Translations under genes and position numbers: made by a program
Part shown: positions 1-5,030 of the stretch, piece after piece
Position numbering within the stretch: position 1 is the stretch's first letter
How the letters are laid out: every line of letters starts with the position of its first letter
Notes under the pieces: model-generated
The model's input: only the letters and a program-made list of their open reading frames with translations
Database searches by the model: none
Told to the model about the DNA's origin: nothing
From: CAVPGH01 sp046726955
GTDB taxonomy: Bacteria; Acidobacteriota; Vicinamibacteria; Fen-336
Direction: 5' to 3'
DNA: 5,030 bases
Assembly: GCA_046726955.1 (NCBI GenBank)
Contig: JBKPBQ010000570.1
Span: forward strand, 1-5,030

Positions 1-572
1 ATCGTGACGAAGGCCGGCCCCCCGTGCGCGGGGTCGACGTCCTGCTTGCACTGGTCTTCGGTGCCGTCGTCGTGACGGTCGTAGCCGTTGTCGCCGTAGT
101 CGTTGTCCTCGTATCCCAGATGCAGCACGAGCTGCGACACCGGTACGCCCTCGCCGGTCACGACCAGGGGCCGTCCGACGACGTTCTTGATCCGTGTGAG
201 CGTGTTGCCGACGTCGGTCCCGGCCATCTTCGCGCTCGGGATGCGGATGAGGCCATGGTAGAGATGGTCGCTGTCGTCTCCGCCGGGGTTCACGTAGCGC
301 TTCCAGGTCGAGCCCGAACCGCCCGTCTGTACGCATCCGTCGCCGCTCACGTAGACGAGATCTTTTGGTGCGAACACGACGTTCGGGTAGACCCACTCGG
401 GCCGGTTGACGACCGGCCGGCTGATCGTGCAGCTGAATTCCCCGGTCGCCGAACGATCACTGCAGCGCGGGTCGAACGCCTGAGCGCGGCCGGCCGTGGG
501 GTACGCCATCCACACGACCCACAAGGCCCCCGTCCTGACCACTCGAGCCGCGCCGACACCATGCATTGACAT
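1..572 (-). CDS. Secreted aspartate-rich protein, possibly PA-IL (LecA)-like, C-terminus beyond window
   Basis: The minus-strand frame is open from 572 to the left edge, giving 190 residues with no stop, so the gene is cut at its 3' end. The N-terminus looks like a Sec signal peptide: arginines at 10 and 13, a short hydrophobic stretch at about 15-25, and an Ala-Gln-Ala site at 30-32 that would leave Phe33 first. The mature part has four cysteines (37, 48, 80, 175), enough for two disulfides, and an acidic tract at 153-173 rich in Asp, Asn, Gly and Tyr. The order of strands, with GDGC near 77-80, HGLIRIP at 106-112 and LHLGYEDNDYGDNGY at 150-164, resembles the layout of the calcium-dependent galactose lectin PA-IL, whose Ca/sugar loop is YNDVPGTYGNNSG. 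That likeness is an inference by eye; the family is otherwise unrecognised. ATGs lie at 578, 572 and 566. I chose 572 because a GAGGAG sits six bases before it. A/T-ending codons are more frequent than in the transporter genes. Confidence 0.72.
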   Translation of the reverse strand, partial: MSMHGVGAARVVRTGALWVVWMAYPTAGRAQAFDPRCSDRSATGEFSCTISRPVVNRPEWVYPNVVFAPKDLVYVSGDGCVQTGGSGSTWKRYVNPGGDDSDHLYHGLIRIPSAKMAGTDVGNTLTRIKNVVGRPLVVTGEGVPVSQLVLHLGYEDNDYGDNGYDRHDDGTEDQCKQDVDPAHGGPAFVT

Positions 573-625
573 GTACATCTCCTCGGTAGAGGCGAACAGA
601 GTGTCCCACTCCTCCGCGTATCCGG
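573..625. other. Short gap between ydcV and the secreted-protein gene
   Basis: This 53-base spacer holds the GAGGAG ribosome binding site and a small perfect hairpin (GAGTG/CACTC, three-base loop, 599-611). The hairpin has no run of T after it on the minus strand, so it does not look like an intrinsic terminator. I see no convincing -10/-35 pair. Read-through from the transporter operon is therefore possible, but an independent promoter inside the end of ydcV cannot be excluded. Confidence 0.5.
579..584 (-). promoter_or_regulatory. Ribosome binding site deciding the start of the secreted protein
   Basis: GAGGAG on the minus strand directly abuts the ATG at 578, is six bases from the ATG at 572 and twelve from the ATG at 566. 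The normal spacing favours 572 as the start. Confidence 0.6.
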
Positions 626-1405
626 CTAGTCGTCGTCGCGGGTCAGGCGGTGGGCGAGGAGGATCGGCACCGCGGTCGCGAGGACCACGAACACGGCGAC
701 CACGTTCGTGACGGGCCGCTGCCGGGGCTTCGTGAGCTGGCTGAAGATCCAGACGGGCAGCGTCTCCTGCTGGCCCGCCGTGAAGGTGGTGACGATGATC
801 TCGTCGAAGGAGAGGGCGAAGGCGAGCATGGCGCCCGCGGCGAGGGCGGGAGCGAGCTGGGGGAGGACGACGTAGCGGAACGTCTCCAGGCCGGAAGCCC
901 CGAGGTCCATCGAGGCCTCGACGAGCGAGCGCCCGGTGCGGCGGAGGCGCGCGAGCGCGTTGTTGTAGACGACGACCACGCAGAAGGTCGCGTGGCCGAC
1001 CACGATCGTCCAGAAGCCAACCGGGATCTCCAGCAGCCCGAGCGCGGAGCGGAGCGCGATCCCCGTGACGATGCCGGGGAGGGCTATGGGCAGGAGCAGG
1101 AGCAGCGACACCGTCTCGCGGCCGAAGAACCGGGCGCGAAAGATGGCGCCCGCGGCGAGCGTCCCGAGAACGAGGGCGAGGAGAGTCGCCGCCGCGGCCA
1201 CGCGCAGCGAGAGGCCGAGGGCGGCCCAGACGTCGTCGCGCTCCCAGGCGACGCGGAACCAGTCGAGCGTGAGGCCGGGCGGAGGAAAGCGGAACGAGGC
1301 GTCCTCGGTGGTGAAGCAGTAGAGCAGGATGATCGCGAACGGCGCGTGTAGGAAGAAGACGACGGCGCCGACCGCGAGCTTGAGGGCCCAGGGAGCTTCC
1401 CTCAC
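626..1405 (-). CDS. ydcV: ABC transporter permease, YdcV/PotC type (polyamine class)
   Basis: This is one of the two inner-membrane subunits of a polyamine-type importer, 259 residues, close to the roughly 264 of E. coli YdcV. About six membrane segments are visible near residues 11-30, 62-86, 99-120, 130-150, 185-207 and 232-253. The cytoplasmic EAA loop that docks on the ATPase is intact: EASMDLG at 163-169, with the LP pair at 181-182. Stretches such as LLLLLPIALPGI, VVGHATFCVVVVYNN and FALSFDEIIVTTFTAG are near-identical to E. coli YdcV as I recall it, which supports the symbol over plain PotC. The start is a GTG at 1405-1403 that overlaps the ydcU stop in GTGA, with a GAGG just upstream, so translation is probably coupled. 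The same frame stays open upstream as far as 2530, but that part runs through ydcU out of frame and has no permease character. Confidence 0.93.
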   Translation of the reverse strand: MREAPWALKLAVGAVVFFLHAPFAIILLYCFTTEDASFRFPPPGLTLDWFRVAWERDDVWAALGLSLRVAAAATLLALVLGTLAAGAIFRARFFGRETVSLLLLLPIALPGIVTGIALRSALGLLEIPVGFWTIVVGHATFCVVVVYNNALARLRRTGRSLVEASMDLGASGLETFRYVVLPQLAPALAAGAMLAFALSFDEIIVTTFTAGQQETLPVWIFSQLTKPRQRPVTNVVAVFVVLATAVPILLAHRLTRDDD

Positions 1406-2322
1406 AAGGCCTCGAACGCGCCCAGCCGCTTCGCGATAGCCAGGTATCCGGCCATCAGCGCCATCGGGACGACCGTGAAGGCGGCGGCCATGGGGATGTT
1501 CCCGGCGGTTCCCTGGTGGGCGAGGACGGCCTGGCCGAGGAAGAACGCGGAGTTGCCGAGCGCGCCCGGCACCACGAAGTCGCCGAGGGTCAGCGAGAAC
1601 GTGAAGAGCCCGCCCGCCACGAGCCCGGGCAGCGCCAACGGCAAGGTCACGTAGCGGAGCGTCTGCGCGGGCCTCGCCCCGAGGTCGAACGAGGCCTCGA
1701 GGAGCGACGGGGGGACGCGCTGGAGGGACGCGGCTACCGGTAGCACCATGTAGGGCAGCCACACGTAGACGAAGGCCACGAAGGCGCCGAGCGGCGAGAC
1801 GGAGAGCGACGGTCCTCCAATGACCGGCAAGGCGAGCACCCAGTCGAGGGCGCGCGACAGCCCGAGCGTCTCCGCCGCATAGCTCACGACGCCCTCGCGG
1901 GCCAGGATCAGCTTCCAGAAGTAGACGCGCACGAGGTAGCTCGACCAGAGCGGCATGAGGACGGCCAGCGTGAGGAGCGCGCGGCCGCGGCGAGAGGCGT
2001 ACCGCGCCATGTAGTAGGCGAGCGGGAAGGCGAGGATCGCCGCCGCCACCGTCACCGCCGCGGCCATAGCCACGGTGCGGGCCACGATGTCGAGGTTGGC
2101 GGCAGTCAAGAACGCGCGCCAGGTCGCGAGCGTGAAGCGGCGGACGACGAGGCCGCTGAAGTCGTCGAGGCGGAAGAAGCTCTGGGCTACGAGTGCCATG
2201 AGCGAGCCGAGGTAGACGACGCCCAGCCAGAGAAGGGGTGGACCGAGGAGGAGGGCGAGGCTCCGCCGCGGCCGCCGATGGAGGGCGGTGGAGAGCGAGC
2301 GGAGAGCGCGCCTCGCGTCCAT
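1402..2322 (-). CDS. ydcU: ABC transporter permease, YdcU/PotB type (polyamine class)
   Basis: This is the second membrane subunit, 306 residues, similar to the roughly 313 of E. coli YdcU. A basic N-terminus (RRPRR at 16-20) precedes about six hydrophobic segments near 24-47, 82-105, 115-135, 172-197, 231-252 and 276-296. The EAA loop reads EASFDLGARPAQTLRY from 209, followed by LP at 227-228. The segments LLLGPPLLWLGVVYLGSL, FTFSLTLGDFVVP and IPMAAAFTVVP, and the KRLGAFEAL C-terminus, match E. coli YdcU closely as recalled. It should pair with YdcV to form the translocation path. The start is the ATG at 2322, whose A is also the last base of the ydcT stop (TGATG). A GTG lies one codon upstream, but the ATG is preferred. 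There is no strong Shine-Dalgarno beyond a GGGG run, consistent with reinitiation after ydcT. A longer in-frame start near 2526 would add a low-complexity, arginine-rich leader inside ydcT and is rejected. Confidence 0.94.
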   Translation of the reverse strand: MDARRALRSLSTALHRRPRRSLALLLGPPLLWLGVVYLGSLMALVAQSFFRLDDFSGLVVRRFTLATWRAFLTAANLDIVARTVAMAAAVTVAAAILAFPLAYYMARYASRRGRALLTLAVLMPLWSSYLVRVYFWKLILAREGVVSYAAETLGLSRALDWVLALPVIGGPSLSVSPLGAFVAFVYVWLPYMVLPVAASLQRVPPSLLEASFDLGARPAQTLRYVTLPLALPGLVAGGLFTFSLTLGDFVVPGALGNSAFFLGQAVLAHQGTAGNIPMAAAFTVVPMALMAGYLAIAKRLGAFEAL

Positions 2323-3359
2323 CACCCCGCCGTGCCGACCGGGCGATTGGCCGCGCGGTCCCAGACGAGGCGCACCCGCCGTCCGCGGCGCGCGTGCACG
2401 TCGGCCGCCGTGCCCGCCCGGTTCTGCTCGGCCACGACCAGCCGCTCGCCGCCAGGCAGCTCCACCCGGTAGCGCGTGTGCATGCCGAGGTAGACGACGT
2501 CGTGCACGACCCCCTGCGTGGAGCACACATCGCCGGACACCGGCTCCGCTTCGCCGAGGAGCCGGATGCGTTCCGGGCGCACGGTGAACGGAGCGGGGGA
2601 GCCGGCGAGCGCCGTCGCGAGTGGCCCCTCGATGAGGTTGGAAGCGCCGACGAAGTCGGCCACGAAGGCAGTGGCCGGCTGCTCGTAGACCTCAGCCGGC
2701 GTCCCCACCTGCTCGACGCGTCCGCCGCGGAAGACGGCGAGCCGGTCGGAGAGCGAGAGCGCCTCCTCCTGGTCGTGCGTGACGTGGACGAACGTGATGC
2801 CCACGCGCTCCTGCAGGGCCTTCAGCTCGATCTGCATGTCCTGCCTGAGCTTGAGATCGAGGGCGCCGAGCGGCTCGTCGAGGAGGAGGACGCGCGGGCG
2901 GTTCACGAGCGCGCGGGCGAGCGCTATCCGCTGCTTCTGCCCGCCCGAGAGCTGGGCCGGTCGGCGATCCGCGGCGCCGGGCAGGCGCACGAGGTCGAGC
3001 GCTTCGCGCACGCGGCGCTCCCGCTCCTCGCGCGGCACCCGCCGCACCATGAGCGCGTAACCCACGTTCTCCCCGACGGTCATGTGCGGGAAGAGCGCGT
3101 AGTCCTGGAAGACGGTGTTGACGTCGCGATCGTACGGAGGAAGTCGGGCCGCGGGGACGCCGCCGAGCTCGATCTCTCCCGAGTCGGGACGCTCGAAACC
3201 GGCCACGAGACGAAGGCAGGTGGTCTTCCCCGAGCCCGACGGGCCGAGCAGGCAGAAGAACTCGCCGTCGCGAATGTCCAAGCTCACGTCGTCCACGGCG
3301 ACGACGTCGCCGAAGCGGCGGCTGACGCGCGTGAAGCGGACGGCGGGTGCTCCCGTCAA
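2322..3359 (-). CDS. ydcT: ABC transporter ATP-binding protein, YdcT/PotA type
   Basis: This cytoplasmic ATPase powers the importer, 345 residues. All nucleotide-binding motifs are intact: Walker A GPSGSGKTT at 39-47, Q-loop Gln85 in VFQDYALFPHM, signature LSGGQ at 137-141, Walker B VLLLDEP at 157-163, D-loop GALD at 165-168 and switch His195 in VTHDQEEA. After about residue 240 a C-terminal TOBE-type domain follows, beginning near the typical FVGASNLIEG. This is the PotA/MalK-like architecture (CUT1/polyamine class). DGEFFCLLGPSGSGKTTCLR and RDVNTVFQDYALFPHM agree with E. coli YdcT as recalled. The start is a TTG at 3359. No in-frame ATG or GTG lies between it and the ydcS stop, and the protein would lose its first strand if begun at the next GTG. 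The 22-base spacer after ydcS has no clear Shine-Dalgarno, so translation may be weaker than for ydcS. The stop overlaps the ydcU start by one base. Confidence 0.95.
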   Translation of the reverse strand: MTGAPAVRFTRVSRRFGDVVAVDDVSLDIRDGEFFCLLGPSGSGKTTCLRLVAGFERPDSGEIELGGVPAARLPPYDRDVNTVFQDYALFPHMTVGENVGYALMVRRVPREERERRVREALDLVRLPGAADRRPAQLSGGQKQRIALARALVNRPRVLLLDEPLGALDLKLRQDMQIELKALQERVGITFVHVTHDQEEALSLSDRLAVFRGGRVEQVGTPAEVYEQPATAFVADFVGASNLIEGPLATALAGSPAPFTVRPERIRLLGEAEPVSGDVCSTQGVVHDVVYLGMHTRYRVELPGGERLVVAEQNRAGTAADVHARRGRRVRLVWDRAANRPVGTAG

Positions 3360-3381
3360 CGAAGGGCCCGCGACCGTCCGC

Positions 3382-4551
3382 TCAGCGGCCGCCGATCACC
3401 GCGATGTAGCTCGTCACCCACTCGTGGTAGGGGACGCACTCGCGCCCTTCGCCGCAGGCCGCGACGGGCGTGCGCCAGAAGGCGATCTTGTCGAAGTTCG
3501 AGGCGCCGTTCGTCTCGCAACCCTTCTCGCCGAGGAGCGCGTTGCCCTCGCAGGCCGACGGGACCGCGGGCACGGAGCCGAACCAGGCGGCGAGGTCGCC
3601 CTGGGTCTTCGGCTGGATCGAGTGCTCGAGCCAGCGGTAGGCGCAGTTCGGGTGCGGCGCGCTCGCGTGCAACATCGTCGTGTCCGCCCAGCCCGTCGCT
3701 CCCTCCTCGGGGATGACGCTCGCCACCGGCGCCTTCTTGCCCTGGAGCATGTTGACCTGGAACGGCCACGAGCTGCTGGCCACGACTCCCTCGTTCACGA
3801 AGTCGTCGACCTGGATGAAGGCGTCGTGCCAGTAGCGGCCCACGATCTTCCGCTGCTCGCGCAGGAGCGCGATCGCGGCGTCGAACTGCTTGCGGTCGAG
3901 GGCGTAGGGGTCCTGGATCCCCAGCTCCGGCTTGTGGTGCTTCAGGTAGAGCGCGGCGTCGGCCACGTAGATCGGCCCGTCGAAGGCCTGCACGCGGCCC
4001 TTGTTGGACTTGCCGTCGCCCAGCTTGGTTTCGGCGAAGACGACGCTCCAGCTCTTCGGCGGCTCCTTGAAGACCTTCGTGTTGTAGAGGAGGACGTTCG
4101 AGCCCCACTGGTAGGGCACGCCGTAGTGCTTGCCGTTGACGGTGTGCCAGGCGGCGTCCTGGAGCCGCGGGTCCACCTTGCTCCAGCTCGGCACGAGCGC
4201 GAGGTTCACCTCCTGAACGCGGCCCCCGCTGACGAGCCGCAGGCTCGCGTCTCCCGAGGCGGTCACGAGGTCGAAGCCGCCCTCGTTCATGAGGGCGACC
4301 ATCTCGTCGGAAGTAGCCGCGGTCTTCACGCTGACCGTACAGCCGGATTCCTTTTCGAACGCCGTGACCCAGTCGTAGCTCTTGTCGGTCGCCCCGCGCT
4401 CGATGTAGCCGGCCCAGGCCACGATCGAGACCGCACCCTCGCCGGGTCCCAGCTTCTCGACGGGGCCGCCGGTCTTCGTCACGGGCGCTCGGGCCTCTCC
4501 GCAGGCGGCGAGGGCGAGGACGCCGAAGGCGAGCGCGACTCCTGGCTTCAT
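3382..4551 (-). CDS. ydcS: Lipoprotein substrate-binding protein, YdcS type (polyamine ABC importer)
   Basis: This is the extracytoplasmic receptor of the importer, 389 residues. From about residue 40 onward it resembles E. coli YdcS strongly: AWAGYIERG at 45-53, YDWVTAFEKESGC at 59-71, KTAATSDEMVALM at 76-88, DLVTASGDASLRL at 94-106, RYWHDAF at 239-245 and GWADTTMLH at 287-295. The Trp288-x-Asp290 motif corresponds to the Trp255/Asp257 ligand pair of PotD. Unlike the ordinary signal peptide of E. coli YdcS, the N-terminus ends in a lipobox, L14-A15-A16-C17, so it should be lipid-anchored at Cys17. Six further cysteines (71, 303, 334, 345, 366, 372) may form disulfides. E. coli YdcS was linked to putrescine uptake and also reported to have poly-3-hydroxybutyrate synthase activity, so the substrate here is not fixed by sequence. 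The ATG at 4551 has AGGGGG six bases upstream. A start at 4650 would put 33 non-signal residues in front of the signal peptide. Confidence 0.95.
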   Translation of the reverse strand: MKPGVALAFGVLALAACGEARAPVTKTGGPVEKLGPGEGAVSIVAWAGYIERGATDKSYDWVTAFEKESGCTVSVKTAATSDEMVALMNEGGFDLVTASGDASLRLVSGGRVQEVNLALVPSWSKVDPRLQDAAWHTVNGKHYGVPYQWGSNVLLYNTKVFKEPPKSWSVVFAETKLGDGKSNKGRVQAFDGPIYVADAALYLKHHKPELGIQDPYALDRKQFDAAIALLREQRKIVGRYWHDAFIQVDDFVNEGVVASSSWPFQVNMLQGKKAPVASVIPEEGATGWADTTMLHASAPHPNCAYRWLEHSIQPKTQGDLAAWFGSVPAVPSACEGNALLGEKGCETNGASNFDKIAFWRTPVAACGEGRECVPYHEWVTSYIAVIGGR

Positions 4552-4557
4552 TCGAAT

Positions 4558-4563
4558 CCCCCT
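4558..4563 (-). promoter_or_regulatory. Ribosome binding site of ydcS
   Basis: AGGGGG on the minus strand lies six bases before the ATG at 4551. It is the best Shine-Dalgarno of the operon and supports starting the lipoprotein at 4551 rather than at the longer frame starting at 4650. Confidence 0.65.
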
Positions 4564-4579
4564 GCGTGTGAAGGCGCGG

Positions 4580-4588
4580 AGCATAACA
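4580..4588 (-). promoter_or_regulatory. Candidate extended -10 promoter of the ydcSTUV operon
   Basis: TGTTATGCT on the minus strand fits an extended -10 element (TGn followed by TATGCT, four of six consensus bases). It is a rare A/T-rich spot in a very GC-rich gap, placed about 30 bases before the ydcS start, which would give a short leader. No good -35 hexamer is visible 16-18 bases upstream, where the sequence is GC-rich. The call rests on position and the extended -10 alone. Confidence 0.35.
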
Positions 4589-4653
4589 CGCGGGGCGCAG
4601 TCGCCCGGGCGCCCGTCACTCACCGAGGCGAGCGGGATCGGTCGCGACATCGC

Positions 4654-5030
4654 TCAGCCCCGCAGCAGCTCTCGCTGGTGCAGGACTCCCCGAGTGATGA
4701 CGAAGTACGAGAGCAGGAACATCACGTTGGCGAGGAACTCGAGCTGGCCGGAGAGCGGGCCGAGGTCCGCCTCCGCTCGCGTCTGGAAGTAGGCGAAGAA
4801 GACGTCGCCCAGGAACGTGAGGAGGAAGCCGAAGAGGACACCCGCCCACACCTTCCAGACGCTCCCGCCCCGGAGCCTCCAGGTCAGCCGGAGGAGGAGC
4901 AGCAGGGGCACGAGGGCGACGAGGTCGAGCGCTGCGTAGCCGCCGCCGACGAGCCTCTCGAGGAGCGGAGCTTCCGAGCGCGCGATGGGAGTGAGCACCA
5001 CCACCCCGACCACGGCCATCACCGCCGAGA
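4654..5030 (-). CDS. Multi-pass membrane protein, C-terminal part (N-terminus beyond window)
   Basis: The frame is open to the right edge and ends at a TGA at 4656-4654, giving at least 125 residues with strongly G/C-ending codons, so it is very likely real coding sequence. Counting from a GTG at 5022, hydrophobic segments lie near residues 1-12, 27-47, 57-79 and 95-112. A positively charged loop (RLTWRLRGG, 45-53) and an acidic loop (about 80-93, TRAEADLG) alternate between them, and the tail is HQRELLRG. The repeated pattern of a glycine-rich helix ending GDVFFAYF followed by a further helix recalls the membrane halves of some bacterial sensor proteins, but no signalling domain follows it here. 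I do not recognise a family. The GTG/ATG pair at 5022/5019 could be the start. However, the first hydrophobic stretch seems cut short and the frame continues upstream, so I treat it as partial. Its link to the transporter is unclear given the 102-base gap and separate promoter candidate. Confidence 0.7.
   Translation of the reverse strand, partial: SAVMAVVGVVVLTPIARSEAPLLERLVGGGYAALDLVALVPLLLLLRLTWRLRGGSVWKVWAGVLFGFLLTFLGDVFFAYFQTRAEADLGPLSGQLEFLANVMFLLSYFVITRGVLHQRELLRG

Larger units (their letters stand above)
4552..4653. other. Intergenic region upstream of ydcS
   Basis: These 102 bases separate the membrane-protein stop from the ydcS start and form the largest gap in the window. They hold the candidate promoter and ribosome binding site, plus a ten-base perfect palindrome CGGGCGCCCG at 4606-4615. 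The palindrome has no following T-run, so it is not a standard terminator. In this base composition such a palindrome can occur by chance. An operator role is possible but unsupported. Confidence 0.5.

Noticed and set aside
24..569. Plus-strand reading frame with a Val/Ala-rich hydrophobic N-terminus that looks like a membrane helix
   Set aside because: It is the antisense of the Asp/Tyr-rich tract of the secreted-protein gene; GAC and TAC codons read backwards give GTC and GTA. The minus-strand frame has the signal peptide, ribosome binding site and protein-like composition.
599..611. Hairpin between ydcV and the next gene considered as a terminator
   Set aside because: The stem is only five base pairs and no T-run follows it on the minus strand.
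650..1351. A plus-strand frame rich in Glu, Arg and Gly opposite ydcV
   Set aside because: The charged low-complexity product is the reverse reading of Leu/Ala/Pro-rich membrane segments. It has no support of its own.
626..2530. A 634-residue minus-strand frame suggesting a fused protein ending in the YdcV permease
   Set aside because: The part above 1405 runs through ydcU and ydcT in the wrong frame and is low-complexity Arg/Ala/Pro sequence. The high GC content simply removes stops. The GTG at 1405 gives a normal-length permease.
2238..3716. A 492-residue plus-strand frame opposite ydcT, ydcU and ydcS
   Set aside because: It is antisense to well-conserved genes, has Arg/Ser/Ala-rich composition and no recognisable domain, as expected of a shadow frame in GC-rich DNA.
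3356..4108. A 250-residue minus-strand frame overlapping ydcS
   Set aside because: It is Arg/Gly/Pro-rich and out of frame with the conserved YdcS protein, so it is a shadow.
4552..4650. A 33-residue N-terminal extension of YdcS from an ATG at 4650
   Set aside because: It would bury the lipoprotein signal peptide internally. The ATG at 4551 has a good ribosome binding site and a typical leader.

Overview
The window is a very GC-rich, densely coding stretch of bacterial chromosome. Every gene I can support lies on the minus strand, so transcription runs from high to low coordinates. Codon third positions are overwhelmingly G or C. The solute-binding protein carries a lipobox, and one other gene encodes a Sec-type secreted protein. 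The transporter resembles E. coli YdcSTUV closely along its whole length. Together this suggests a high-GC, probably Gram-negative bacterium, perhaps of the Myxococcota/Deltaproteobacteria type. That placement is a guess from composition and style, because no marker gene is present.

Layout in the direction of transcription: (1) 5030-4654, the C-terminal part of an unrecognised multi-pass membrane protein that begins outside the window; (2) a 102-base gap (4653-4552) with a candidate extended -10 promoter and a good ribosome binding site; (3) 4551-626, a complete four-gene ABC importer of the polyamine/opine/spermidine-putrescine class in the order binding lipoprotein (ydcS), ATPase (ydcT), permease (ydcU), permease (ydcV). 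The last three genes are tightly packed: ydcT-ydcU share one base (TGATG) and ydcU-ydcV overlap by four (GTGA). (4) a 53-base gap; (5) 572 to the left edge, the first 190 residues of a secreted, aspartate-rich protein whose second half weakly resembles the calcium-dependent galactose lectin PA-IL (LecA).

How they work together: the YdcS-like lipoprotein should capture the substrate outside the inner membrane. It would hand it to the YdcU/YdcV channel, which one or two YdcT subunits power with ATP. In E. coli the equivalent operon is linked to putrescine uptake and continues into ydcW (patD), a gamma-aminobutyraldehyde dehydrogenase. Here that enzyme is absent and the next gene is the secreted protein, so the catabolic partner is either elsewhere or not used.

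Most of the window is an ordinary, well-conserved transporter operon. The least explained element is the partial secreted protein at the left edge, followed by the conversion of YdcS into a lipoprotein. I saw no mobile element, CRISPR array, tRNA, rRNA or convincing terminator.
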